Shown: positions 48,230 through 59,817, numbered from the stretch's first letter. The stretch: 64,000 nucleotides of DNA from Amaranthus tricolor (GCF_026212465.1 NC_080059.1:12764440-12828439), one strand, 5' to 3'. A program made the numbers and translations. The notes: a model not told the origin generated them from the sequence alone.

Positions 48230-49798
48230 ATTCTAATTATATATAAAAAATATATGTATTATTACAATATTTCTATTTAATACTACTTCGTTAAAAGCCT
48301 TGTCAGGAAAAACCCAATAGGATAAAAACCTGAACGAAGGGAAAAAGAGTGCAGTAAATATGATTCTCCCCCTGAGTTCAACAGATATCTCGTAGATGAC
48401 ACATTCCAATTTTATATACAAGTTGCTCGAATCTCTTTGATGGAAGAGACTTTGTGAATAGATCTGCAAGATTTTCACTTGATTGAATTTGTTTTACTTT
48501 TACTATTTTGTACTTCTGGAGGTCATGTGCAAAGAAGAGTTTTGGTGCTATGTGTTTGCTTTATCCCCTTTTATGAAGCCTTCACTAACTTGTTCAATGC
48601 AACCGGTATTATCTTCAAAAATTATAGTTGGAGAATTTGTTATCGAGTTTATCCCATTTTCTTCTTGAATGTGACCAATTACGGACCTTAACTAAACACA
48701 TTCTCTACTTGTTTCATAAAGGGCGATCAATTCTGCGTGGTTTGATGATGTAGCTGTCTGTGTTTGTTTCGTGGATCTCCAAGATATTGCGGTACCTCCA
48801 TATGTGAATACATATCCATTTTGTGATTTAGCCTTATGGGGATCTGATAAGTATCCAGCATCTGCATATCCAATAAGAGTAGCATCTTGCTTTGATCTAT
48901 AAAATAGTCCAACATCTTTAGTTCCTCGAAGGTAGCGCAACAAATGTTTTATTCCGCTCCAATGTCTCTTTGTTGGTGAATTACTATATCTAGCTAATAA
49001 ATTAACAGCGAAAGCAATATCAGGTCTTGTATTATTAGCTAGATACATCAGAGCTCTAATTGCGCTTAAATATGGCACTTCAGGGCCAAGAATCATCTCG
49101 TCTTCTTCACAAGGTCGAAATGGATTATCTTTTGGCTTTAATGATCGCACTATCATTAGAGAGCTCAGCGGATGAGCTTTGTCCATATGAAATCTTTTTA
49201 GGCCTTTTTCTGTATAGTTGGATTGGTGCACAAAGATTCCACCCCTTAGGTGCTCCATTTGTAATCCAAGGCAAAACTTTGTTTTTCCAAGATATTTCAT
49301 TTCAAATTCTTTCATCAAATATTTTGCAGTTTGTTTAAGCTCTTTGGGAGTTCCAATGATATTTAAATCATCAACATAAACTGCAATTATAGAAAATCCT
49401 GATTGAGTCCGTTTAATAAATACACAAGGACTGATTTGGTCATTTTTGAATCCTTCTTTCAGGAGATATTCACTAAGACGGTTATACCACATTCTTCCAG
49501 ATTGTTTTAGTCCATAAAGTGACCTTTTCAGCGTTATAGAAAACATTTCTCGTGATTGGTGGTTTTCTGGCAACTTAAGTACTTCAGGGACTTTCATATA
49601 AATGTCTGTATCAAGTGAACCATATAAATATGCGGTCACAACATCCATAAGTCGCATTTGCAAACAGTTTGAGACAGTTAGACTTATCAAGAATCTTAGT
49701 GTAGTCGCATCTACTACCGGAGAATACGTTTCTTCATAATCAATCGCTGGTCTTTGGGAAAAACCTTGTGCTACAAGTCGTGCCTTATATCTGACCAC
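48230..49798 (-). pseudogene. copia RT-RNase H region
   Basis: The open frame 49798-48692 begins at KARLVAQGFSQRPAIDYEET, the start of the copia reverse transcriptase, and has the catalytic YVDD in IIAVYVDDLNIIG, SLYGLKQSGRMWYNRL and YLANNTRPDIAFAVNLLARY. RNase H follows (IGYADAGYLSDPHKAKSQ, AISWRSTKQTQTATSSNHAE). A TAG after TSRECV interrupts the conserved tryptophan position. Recognisable RNase H (TIIFEDNTGCIEQV, AHDLQKYK) continues with damage to about 48230. Confidence 0.9.
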
Positions 49799-50382
49799 TT
49801 CATCTTTTTCATTTTTTTTTTCTTACAAACACCTATTTATAGTCGACCGATTTTATACCATTTGGTGTTTGGGTAATTTGTCCAAAACTTCTCGTTTTTC
49901 AAGTGACTTTAATTCCGCTTAAAAAGCATCTTTCCATTTTCGCCAATCATTCCTATGCCGACATTCTTGTATCGTTCTTGGTTCTATATCATTTTCATCA
50001 AGTGTTATTTCGGTGGCGATCGAATGAGCAAGTGCATCATTAACAATAACATTCTTTCGATTTATTTGCCTTTTAGTTGAAATGTAATTAATCAAAATTT
50101 CATTGTTATCTTTGATATCATTATTTTCTTCTTCTCTGAGATTTTCATCCTCATCTCCAAAACTTGTTTCTTTACAATTCATTGAAGAAGTAATATTGAT
50201 AACATTTGCCATTTCATTCAACCTTTTGGATTTTCTTTGTTTCAAATCCTTTGAACCAAGTGGTCTTCCACGCTTCCGGCGTGCAATAGATTCATTTTCA
50301 GTGGTTTTGTTATCAGTGGGAATTTCAATTCATGCCGGAATATTTGCGGCAGGAATATATGATTTTGTTACTTGCTTTGTTT

Positions 50383-51170
50383 CTACAAATGCATCAGGTA
50401 ATCTGTTTGCAATATATTGATTATGGACAATTTTCTAACTTCTTGTTCAGAAGCATTCGTTTTTGGATCATATATTTTCAAATGCATTGCATTCCATGTG
50501 AGATCTATTTCCTTCTTATTTGGGTCCACTTTCTCTCCCCCTAAGGATGGGAATATTGTCTCATTAAAATGACAATCTGCAAATCTAGCATTAAATAAAT
50601 CACCAGTCATTGGTTTCAAATATTTGATAATTGATGGGCATTCAAATCCAACATAAATTCTCATCCTTCTTTGTGGACCCATTTTTGTACGTTGGGGTGG
50701 CGCAATAGGGACATATACTGCACATCCAAATATTTTCAAGTGTGATATATTTGGTTCTCGACCATGCACTAATTGTTGTGGTGAATATTTATGATAAGCA
50801 CTTGGACTCAATCTTATCAATGACGATGCATGTATTATTGCATGTCCCCACGCAGATGATGGCAATTTCGACCTCATTAATAGTGGTCTTGCTATTAATT
50901 GGAGTCTTTTAATCAATGATTAAGCCAGACCATTTTGAGTATGAACATGAGCTACTGGATGTTCTACGTCAATTCCAATTGACGTCAATAATCATTAAAA
51001 GTTTGAGATGTAAATTCTCCGGCATTGTCAAGCCTTATTCGCTTAATTGTATAATATGGAAATTGATTTCTCAATCGAATGATTTGAGCAAGTAATTTCG
51101 CAAACGCCACATTTCTAGTTTGTAGAAGACTTACATGTGACCATCGTGTTGAGGCATCAATCAATACCAT
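50383..51170 (-). pseudogene. copia integrase region
   Basis: LIDASTRWSHVSLLQTRNV and IRLDNAGEFTSQTFNDY give the first two catalytic acidic residues. A one-base shift follows near 50985. The frame then continues through HPVAHVHTQNGLA with TAA at 50920-50922, exactly where the third catalytic residue (Glu) of the DDE triad should be. The rest (LIKRLQLIARPLLMRSKLPS, AWGHAI, FGCAVYVPIAPPQRTKMG) is open to 50383. Confidence 0.88.
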
Positions 51171-51218
51171 AAAATATCTAAATGGCCCAGAAGCAGGATT
51201 AATTGGCCCACATATATC

Positions 51219-51881
51219 TCAATGAATTATTTCTAGAAATATAGGAGTTTTAGTAGCAATTTTATTTAAAGATGGTCTGATTATCAATTTGCCTTGTGAG
51301 CATGCAGAACATGATAATTCATTTAGTTGGGGAATTCTCATTTTCTTCATTGGATGCCCAATTGAATTTTCAATAATTTTTCGCATCATTCCCACATCAG
51401 GATTACCCAATCGGTCATGCCATAAATTTATCATTTCTTTATTATCTAACTTCTGGTTAGACGCCATGTTTATCTCAACCGGTTTTATATTAATGCGATA
51501 TAATCCTGATGAGTATGCTGGTAATTTTTCATGAATGCTTTTCTTGCCGCATTTTTCAGATGTGATGCATAAATATTCAGTATGATTGTTGGTCATTGTT
51601 TCTAAATGATAACCATTTTGGCGTACATCTTTGAAACTTATGAGATTTCGTCGAGATTTACTCGAATATAAAGCATCATTAATTACTAGCTTTGTCCCAT
51701 TAGGAAGAATTATTTGAGCTTTTCCATATCCCTCTATCAGTGTAGTGGTTCCAGAGATTGTGGTGACATCTGCTTTCACCATCTTCAACTCTGAAAAGTA
51801 TTCTTTGTGCTTTAGGATAGTGTGAGTTGTTCCACTATCTAGGAGGCATTGATATTTGACTCCATTTTCAAACTGATCCAT
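51219..51881 (-). pseudogene. copia protease and gag-pre-integrase region
   Basis: MDQFENGVKYQCLLDSGTTH holds the protease DSG motif; HDRLGNPDVGMMRKI and CSACSQGKL form the zinc-binding H-x-C-C pre-integrase segment. It is the first part of pol, intact over 220 codons, and is separated from the gag stop by about 130 bp in a different frame. Confidence 0.88.
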
Positions 51882-52012
51882 ATCTTCATATTAAATAAAT
51901 AGATAGTTAAAATAAAATTTCATTAACATAAGGTGATATCAATACATAAAAAGGAGATTGCATATAAAAAGAAGTACAACTAAATAAGCACCACAACATT
52001 GTTAAGAAAAAT

Positions 52013-53176
52013 TCAAATATCTTCGTCATATTCTTTATCATTTTCATCGCCATCTAAATAGAAGTCTAAAAGGTCAAGATTAGGCATTGGCGTGCTTGCT
52101 TTATTAGAAGGATCGACATTAGGCATTGAGGTGCTTGCTTCATTAAAGTTTGCTTCCACACCTTTTCCCTTTTTCTTTTGGGAAGCTAGATACAGCTCCA
52201 CCAAATGTTTGGCAGTACGACATGTACGTGCCCAATGCCCTGTCATGCCACATTTGTAACAAATACTTTCTTTTCCTTCTTGATGGCTATTTTTATTGTG
52301 ATAACCAACTTGTTTTCCCCTTCGAGAATTATTATTGTAATGACTATTTTGATAATTTTGGGGAAAGTGGCCTTTGTCGAATCCTTGAAACTTTCTACCA
52401 TGTCCATTAAAATTCCCACGACCTTGTCCTCGTCTTCTTCCTCGGAAATTTTCGCGTCCTCTACCACGGTTATTATAATTTCCACGACCTTTATTTTCAA
52501 CAGCATGTGCTTCAGGCACATGTGTTTTAGTAGAGTGTGTCTCATGGGTAGCTTGAGATCCAATAGATCTCATATTATGATTTTTCCAAACAAGATCATT
52601 ATGTTCTTCAGCCAGTGAGAGTACTACACTCACATCTGAATATCTTTTGAAATTTCTTTCTTTATATTGTTGTTGCAGAATAATGTTTGACGGATGAAAA
52701 GTAGATAATGTAAGTTCAATCATTTCTGCATCAGTCACCGGGTGCTCACAATATTTCAACATTGATGCAATTCAGTATAATGTTGAATTGTACTCACTGA
52801 GAGTCTTAAAATCAGAAAATCTTAAATTCTTTCACTCATGGCTAGCTTGTGGAAGAAGCACCCTTTTGTGGTGATCAAATCTTTCAACAAGAGAGTTCCA
52901 CAATGTTTTGGGATCTTTTATAAATAAATATTCAGATTTAAGGCTATCATGAATATGATGCCTCAAGAGGACTAAAGCTTTGGCCTTTTCTTGATTTGTA
53001 TCTACCTTTATTTTGGTAGCTTGAGTTCCATCTATTGGATCCTTTTCTTTTACTTCCAATACAGTATGTTCAAGTGCTTGAGCTTCTAAGTTCATGATGG
53101 CATCTTCTTTCCATTCTAAGAATTTTTGTCCAGTTAAGTCTAATATGTTGAATAGTCTTTTGGTAATTTCTGCCAT
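52013..53176 (-). pseudogene. copia gag with two nonsense codons
   Basis: The ATG at 53176 opens MAEITKRLFNILDLTGQKFL. In the same frame, TGA codons occur at 52832-52834 (after QASHE) and near 52771. Between and after them the gag domain reads on (FSDFKTLSEYNSTLY, HPVTDAEMIELTLSTFHPSN), then an RGR/GRG-rich linker, then the zinc knuckle CYKCGMTGHWARTC and an acidic tail. No frameshift is seen in gag. Confidence 0.88.
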
Positions 53177-53958
53177 ACTTGCTACATAATATATAATTGT
53201 TTTGTAAGTATATAACAATGCAATAAATCTTAAATTTTCATAATAATAAACCATTAGAAAAATTATGATGTTTTAATTTTATAATCCTCTCCCCCTTGGT
53301 TTATTGTTATGAATTCGTTGTTGATAATAAATTTAGGAATAAATCAAGAACAAGAGGAATGATAATAATAATAATAACAAGGAGAAGAACGGAAAAAAAA
53401 TTAAAGACAATAAATTCTAAAGAGGGTAAAAAAAATAGCATTTACATAATATATTAGTATAATTTATCATACAAAATGCACTAACAAACAAAAGAAAATA
53501 TGACTAAGAAAATCATGTGCATTTTCTTTCTTCTTCTTCAAAATAAATTATTTCTTCATAATTATTATAATTCCTAATGTTACAAGAAGGACCAACAAAC
53601 CCATAATTAAGGAGATATATAATTTAAGTTTGGCAAAATTTTCTTCAAATTTAAAATTATGGGAAGAGGAAGAAGATGGATTGTTTTTGTGATGGTTGTA
53701 CATTGTCGGTGGAAGGAAGGAGGAGAAGAAGGGTTTTTAATGTAAAGAGTAAAGTTGAAAGGATAAGGGGTATGTGGTAAAAAAATTAGGGTAATCCGAT
53801 TTTATAGAGGGTTATCCCAAATTGTACAATATACCGTATTATTTATATATATTTAAAAGAAATATATAAAGTAAAAGGTAAATAAAAAGAATGCACATTG
53901 ATATAAATGCAAATATTGCAAATAAAAAAAATGCACATATAAATATACGAGAATAAAA

Positions 53959-54160
53959 ATAATACTAACCGTCCATTTAGGCGGTAAAAGAAAAACAATT
54001 AACCAGCCATATAGGCGGTTTAAAGAATAACAAAAGAAATAAATAATACTAATCGTCCATTTAGGCGGTAAAAAAGAAAAAAGTTAACCAGCCATATAGG
54101 CGGTATAAAATAAAACAATAACAAAAGCAATAAAGTGTCTTTGTCATCCGTAAAGGTGAC
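53959..54160 (-). repeat. Tandem hairpin units in the copia leader
   Basis: An 85-bp unit occurs twice (from about 53959 and 54044). Each holds two short inverted repeats, CGTCCATTTAGGCGG and AACCAGCCATATAGGCGGT. A third hairpin, GTCATCC-GTAA-AGGTGAC, lies at 54143-54160. The region is in the untranslated leader between the extra ORF and gag. Confidence 0.75.
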
Positions 54161-54180
54161 GTATTGTCCAATAAATTATT

Positions 54181-54570
54181 TTATGGGTCATTTAAATTTA
54201 TCTTGCAACGTTTAGTACTTGTTTCTCCCTCATTATCTTTGGTTCTTTTATTACTTGGTGAGGGTTTATTTTCAGTTGTTGTTGTTGGGGCATTATTAGT
54301 TGGTTGCATTGATGAATTATTTGTTGGTCGTACCGGTGGATTATTAGTCGGTGGAACTAGTGGATTATTAGTTGGTCGTACATGTGAATTACGAGTTGGT
54401 GGTACTAGTGGACCATTAGTATTATTGGGATTATTATGTCGGAGCTGATTTAAATCAGTCCTTGCTGGATTTGTAGTGAAGGGTATGGAATTATGCTCAA
54501 TTATAAATAATAAAAATGTGTTAGAAACACCTTGGATGATGATGTTGACACCATTTGATTGTTGGTCCAT
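54181..54570 (-). CDS. Extra leader ORF of the copia element (129 aa, PTNN repeats)
   Basis: This is the first sizeable frame after the 5' LTR, 90 bp inside it and about 1 kb before gag. It is intact while every other frame of the element is damaged. Residues about 50-95 are degenerate repeats of VPPTNNP / VRPTNNP type. The C-terminus has two basic clusters, NKRTK and TKRCK, spaced like a bipartite nuclear-localisation signal. It matches no protein that I recognise. It might be a chance frame in low-complexity sequence, since the repeats alone could keep it open. Confidence 0.4.
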   Translation of the reverse strand: MDQQSNGVNIIIQGVSNTFLLFIIEHNSIPFTTNPARTDLNQLRHNNPNNTNGPLVPPTRNSHVRPTNNPLVPPTNNPPVRPTNNSSMQPTNNAPTTTTENKPSPSNKRTKDNEGETSTKRCKINLNDP

Positions 54571-54660
54571 TTGTGGGTACCGATGAAGAAAAAATGTTTA
54601 ATTAGGTTTTTAAAAATATTTACTTCTTGATTATTAAGGTTAGAGCTGGTGCCGATAACG

Positions 54661-54874
54661 TGTTAAAACTTAGAGAGATAAGGAGGAAGTAGAATGAGTA
54701 AAAGTTAGAAGATAAAGATGTTTTTACTCATTAGTGTAGTTTTTACAATGGTAAACTTTCATATTTATAGGCAAGTTCATCCACAATTACATTGAATGCA
54801 TTCACATTAGGGTAAATTCATTAATTACCTTTCACACTATATTTATTAACTACCTTTCACATTATATTTCAATA
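54661..54874 (-). repeat. 5' LTR of the copia element
   Basis: 214 bp partner of 48001-48214. Its last CA is mutated to TA, so it is slightly older-looking than the other LTR. Confidence 0.93.
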
Positions 54875-55304
54875 AATTTATTTTTAAATCACACTTTATA
54901 TAAATATATAATATTTTTTTATTTTACCTTTAATTTTAATATACTCTTTTAAATATATTATTTTTCTTAACATCCTTAAAGCGTTGGTTAGCTTTGTCAT
55001 ATATAAATTAGGTAACCCATCGAACAAGAATTAATTACTATATTTATAATTTAAAAGATTACGTGACATGATTAAAGCATCCATTATGAATGATCAAATC
55101 GAACAGAAGTAGAACTTCCACAATATTAAAAAAAGTAAATACAAGCAACTAAACATAATTTCAAAAGATAAATCCTGGAGATTGATAATTTATTTATTTA
55201 TTATTATATAATTGTATAATATAGTACAAATAAAAGTGGAATGTTTAGAGTGATACATACATACATGCTATATATAAATAGGCCTTAAGGGATGGCCTTG
55301 GAGT

Positions 55305-58137
55305 TTAAGGACACTTAGGGTTGCCCTTAGAGTTCTTTTTATCTCTGTAACAAGGGCATTCATCCTTATTTCCATAGGTTCCTGAAGGGACACAGTGGCA
55401 ATCCTCACAACATATTCCACAGTATTTCAAACACCTTTCTTTGTATCCTGCCTTTGAGCACCGGACACCGCATTTCGAGTCACAAAACTCTACAACAGAA
55501 AAAATAATTAATTAGTTTAAATATTATCATATTCATGATCATAATTAACAAATTAAAAATTACCTCAACTAAAATTAAGTTTAAACTGATATGATTGAAG
55601 TCCTTATATATTATATATTTTATCACGTTTCCTCATACACGAAGGCAATTAGAACCTTTCTCATATATGATGTTAAATATATTTCAACATATATTAATAA
55701 GACAATTATAATCAAATTTAATATATAAATTTTATAATAAATACAAACTAAATTATTATATTAAATTAAAGGTTTCAATTTGATCCAATTGCTGATAAAT
55801 TATAATTAAAAAAGAAAATTAAGTAAGTAGTATAATTCTGTATCATTGGTTACTCATACGGATTTTTTGTTTTGTTTGATTGTTTGATCGAATTTCATGA
55901 CGTTGAATTGACTTTTTTTTTTCTTTTTTTCATTTTCGAGTTTTATTTATCGCTATTTTTTATCGTGTTAGTCAATTTTTCATTGAATTTTCCATTTTTG
56001 CTCCTCTCTCAAAAAAAAGTTACAGCATTTCAAAATACTTTAAAAGTTTTATTTGAAAATCAGTAATTTATTTCAATTGTAATTTTCAATTATGAAATCA
56101 TAATGGAAAATTTTGAGAATGACAAGGTATGAGAAATCGTTCTCATATTTTCAATTTTAACTACTTTTAAAACTATTGTTAAATTGACTTAAATCCACTA
56201 TTAAATTTCATTGATTTGTCAAACATTAAACTTAAACTAATTCAAAATTTTCAAAAAAAATCATAGTTTCCAAACATAGCATAAACTCGATACTTGTACA
56301 ACCCAAACAAAACATATGGATTTTCATATTCATAACTATTCTAAATACAATCAAAATTTTTAATGGATTGATTTCCTATTAATTTCCTTAATATTCACTA
56401 AAAATTTGAAAATAAAAAACTCTAATCACACAAAATATGTGATTGGACCTAGGTAGGGTCACATAATATGTGCCACTAAACCTTGATTAAGTGGCACATT
56501 TTGTGCTACTTGACCTAGGTTAAGTTGCAAATTTTATGCAACATGAACTTTTTGAACGTGACCCTCTATTGATATAGACACAATGTGTAATAATAAGAGA
56601 AGTTGGATATAACTATACAATCTTAAATCTATAACAAAAAACAACTAGAAAAGAACTTTAAATGAGTAAATGATATATACGAATGTAGAATTATTATATA
56701 TTAATCAAAAGGTGAGATTTTTATTATTCCAGAAGGTAATATGAGATTTTAAAATGTGGATTTTCTAACAAGAATTGCAAAAAACTTGGCGAAACTTAAT
56801 GAAAATATGAGATAGCCTAATATGACTAGTGTTGTACAAAATGGATCCGACTCGAATTTAATTGATTCAATCCCGGAGAATCAATGGACATGATATTCAA
56901 TCGACTATATTGGTGATCCGAAAAAGTGTATCTCAATATTAAAGATAATTGATGTTTGAATACCTAAAATCGACATGAATCTAAAAAACAGTTATTTAAA
57001 CTACAATTTTATCTAAATTTAAGATTTTAACCAGCTCAATTATTAATGAAACTAAAGTAAGACTTAACTCACTAAACAAACTAAAGCAAATGGAACTCAA
57101 AAAAAAAAAAAATAGAGTCAACAAAACAATTGTCAAATCTTAATGTCAACTTTTTGATGAGAGGAAAGAGTAATTAATAAAGGTGAAAATATAAGATTGT
57201 GTTTGGATAGTACTCTTAAATTAAGGGAAATAAAAATTTAAAAGATGGAAGATTTGTTTAGGTAATAAAAAGAAAGAGGATGATTTTTAAGGGGGTTTGA
57301 AGGAAAATATGAAAAAGTTTTGTTAAAAATATATTTCTCCCAAGTGAAAAAATTTGTAAAAAAATGATACTATTTTCTTCCTTTTTCATTCTCCTTTCTT
57401 CTAAACAAAATGCACTCTCCTTTATACCCCATTATTTTACTTTCCTTTCTTTCCTTTTTTTTTTCCTTCCCTTATTATCTCTTTCTTCTTTTCTGATGTA
57501 ATTTGCTATCCAAACTATTGTTATTAAAATCACGATTCTAATGTACGATTTTACGATCTAAAAACAAGCAAACGATTCGAATTGTAAGTTGGTAGAATCT
57601 TACGATTCTAATTTAAATAAAATTTGTAGAGGTAGAATCATAACACGATTTTACGATCCTACTATTTAACGATTAAATTCTACAAATTTATTCTTAATTT
57701 TATTAATTTTTCGTATGTACCATCTTTTTTAATTTTTTTACGATTTAACAATCCATCATCATAATTTTTAAAAAATATATTTCTTCGTCGGTGTGATGTG
57801 AAGATTTAAACTAATTATTAAATATTTTTACATTTCATTCTGAAAAATGAAGTGAATGAAACTTTAATTAATAAACTTAAAACTTAAACTTTTAAAGTGA
57901 ATAATTATGACTATATAGCAAATTTGAATTTATTATAAAATCTTACGATCCTACGATTCGATTTACAGATCTGAATAATTTTAAGTAGAATATCGATTTT
58001 AAGAACTTTGATCCACACATAACGTGAAAGATAAAAATATTACCTGAGCCGGCATTTGAAATGTCTATAAACATGGAAGCAATAAGAATCACCATTAACA
58101 TAGTTACTAAACCAATCTTCATTAATATTTGTACCAT
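55305..58137 (-). CDS. GASA/Snakin-type gibberellin-regulated cysteine-rich peptide
   Basis: Two minus-strand exons (58044-58137 and 55305-55489) splice across a 2554-bp intron into 92 aa. Exon 1 encodes a signal peptide ([18 protein letters not shown], cleavage expected after ISNA). Exon 2 encodes the complete GASA domain: [20 protein letters not shown], then [16 protein letters not shown], then ECPCYRD and a KCP end, with all twelve cysteines. Family members are apoplastic peptides linked to gibberellin responses, growth, redox and antimicrobial defence; which of these applies here cannot be told. The first ATG (58137) is used; a second in-frame ATG lies five codons later. The intron has collected several repeats (56060-56290, 56420-56560, 57199-57516). 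The coding frame is intact. Confidence 0.95.
56060..56290 (-). repeat. Dispersed AT-rich repeat, family B, copy 2
   Basis: Reverse-complement match to 21480-21690 over some 220 bp, with GAGAATGACAAGGTATGAG and TTTCCAAACATAGCAT. It lies inside the GASA intron. Confidence 0.6.
56420..56560. repeat. GTCGCACAAAA-type palindromic core, copy 4 (decayed)
   Basis: AATCACACAAAATATGTGATT, GGACCTAGGTAGGGTCACAT, GTGGCACATTTTGTGCTACT and GACCTAGGTTAAGTTGCA repeat the core architecture, including the CCTAGGT spacer seen in copy 3. It lies inside the GASA intron. Confidence 0.6.
57199..57516. mobile_element. Small TIR element (TGTTTGGATAG ends)
   Basis: TGTTTGGATAGTA on the left and GCTATCCAAAC on the right are inverted repeats 318 bp apart, with AT-rich non-coding DNA between. 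The superfamily was not decided. Located in the GASA intron. Confidence 0.55.
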
Positions 58138-58239
58138 CTACCAGGATTATTATTATTTATTATTTCACACAAAAGAAAAGGTGTACTTTTATTAAGTATT
58201 TGGGAGCAAATTGTGAATTATGGAAAGCATAAAGTTTGA

Positions 58240-58247
58240 TTTATATA
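58240..58247 (-). promoter_or_regulatory. TATA box of the GASA gene
   Basis: TATATAAA on the minus strand, about 103 bp upstream of the ATG, a normal plant spacing. Confidence 0.6.
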
Positions 58248-58426
58248 GACAAAGGATCACAAGAAAGTTAGGTGAGTTGCGAGTAACGTACTTGTAACTC
58301 AGTCTGACTCGAACATATCAAGAAGAAACTGTTTTTGACTTTGGAGTGACGTCTAAAAACCTAAAACACAGGCTGTTTGATGGGATTATTTCTTTTGCTT
58401 TAATAGAATTCTCTGGAAATAATTAA

Positions 58427-58647
58427 TACTTTCTTATCCTCGTAAATTTCTATTATTGACACTATTTATTATTTGTAAAAAAAATATAGTCAAATGAGAT
58501 TTTGTTTAAATCGTCTAATCGCATACATTTATAATGTTAATTTTTTATAATTTTTACATGTGTATGTCTAATAAAAAAATTATCAAAATAAAAAATTAAA
58601 TTGCGTAAAAAGTCAACTATAACAAATATAGTGAAACGGAGGAAGTA
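58427..58647. mobile_element. Degenerate Stowaway-like MITE
   Basis: The right end GAAACGGAGGAAGTA is classical. The left end TACTTTCTTATCCTCG is a poor inverted match, but ATTGACACTATTT shortly inside corresponds to the right side's AGTCAACTATA. It lies about 180 bp upstream of the GASA TATA box. Confidence 0.5.
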
Positions 58648-59128
58648 TTCATTTTGTCCTTTTGAGATAGCAATATTTAATTTAAATATGCGACAACTTT
58701 TTTATTAAATAGTACTATTTTAGAGGGACAAAAGAGAGTATTATGTTTGGTTAGAGAAACTAACAGCCAGAAAGCAGAGAGCAATACCAATACTAGGAAA
58801 GCGCCATTATGGAGCTTCCATTATCTCTTGATTTTGACTTCTAACTCTCTCTTTCTCTAGAAACCTCTTTTATGTTTATGTATGTCGTTTTAAGAATTCC
58901 TTTCAATAAACCAATACTTTCTTGTCCTTTCAATTTGCTCTTTGAAAGATCACACAAAGATTGTAAAATGCAAAAGTGGATTAATAGCTAGGATATTGTA
59001 AGTTTAGTTTTACTCATTCTTTGGTTGTGGATCGGAATTTCTTTATTTGGTCAGTGTTCTCGAGTCAAGATATTTTTTTGTCACATTCTTTTAATAGAAT
59101 GGGCCGAATTCAAATGGAGTGAGGTATA

Positions 59129-59709
59129 TAGGGATGCAAACGGGGCGGGGCACGGGGCGGGGCGGGGATTAGAATTCCCATCCCCATCCCCATCTGTTAA
59201 TGCAATACCTATCCCCGTCTCCGTCCCCATCCCCGCGGTGGGTATAATTTTTTTTTCCGTCCCCTCCCCGATGGGTTTGTACCTAAAACCATTCCCGCCC
59301 CACCACCCATCTGGATATCCATCCCCGTCTAATACCCGTTTTTCCCGCCCCACCATCCGTCAAATCCCCGCTTAATACCCATCTGTGCCACATATTTATA
59401 TTCAATCATTTGGGCCTTAAAACCCATAATACATATCCAAACTCCAAAGTCTCAAACAAACACACATCCAAAGTCTCAAACAATTACATATCCAAAGTCT
59501 CAAACAAACACATATCCCAAAAATTGACATATCTTGAGGCGGGGCGGGGATGGGGCGGGTATCACCTAGAACCCATCCCCATCCCCGCGGTGGGTATGAA
59601 TTTTATACCCGTACCCGCCCCATCACCCATAAAACCGGGACCCATCCCTGCCCCGATGGGGCGGGGATGGGGCAGGTCTCTTATTAGACCCGCCCCGCCT
59701 GCATCCCTA
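59129..59709. mobile_element. hAT-type MITE made of GGGGCGGGG / CCCCATCCCC words
   Basis: Terminal repeats TAGGGATGC and GCATCCCTA are flanked by a perfect 8-bp duplication GAGGTATA (59121-59128 and 59710-59717), diagnostic for hAT. Inside, both flanks consist of degenerate GGGGATGGGGCGGGG and its inverse, very unlike the AT-rich surroundings. Open frames here (Pro/Ile/Pro or Gly/Asp repeats) are compositional artefacts. Confidence 0.85.
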
Positions 59710-59817
59710 GAGGTATATATTAATGGTTTTCCAATTTATTAGTTGGTTTAAACACGTATATATAGATGATAGGTGATGAATTAATATAAAGGCAAGCAAT
59801 CTAAAGTCGTAATAAAC

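Larger units (their letters stand above)
48001..54874 (-). mobile_element. Complete Ty1/copia LTR retrotransposon (minus orientation, disabled)
   Basis: LTRs of 214 bp (48001-48214 and 54661-54874) start TGTTAAAAC; the left copy ends TTCAACA and the right one TTCAATA. The 5-bp duplication AATTT flanks both (47996-48000 and 54875-54879). In minus orientation the order is 5' LTR, leader with an extra ORF, gag, protease, integrase, RT and RNase H, polypurine tract AAGGGGGAG (48215-48223), 3' LTR. The sequence after the 5' LTR, CGTTATCGGCACCAGCTC, would be the primer-binding region. Several stops and shifts make this copy non-functional. Confidence 0.93.

Noticed and set aside
54164..54448. Plus-strand Gly/Leu-rich frame in the copia leader
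   Set aside because: Antisense shadow of the PTNN repeat ORF.
59081..59356. Gly/Asp-rich and Pro/Ile-rich frames on both strands
   Set aside because: They arise from GGGGATGGGG words in the hAT MITE and have no start context or homology.
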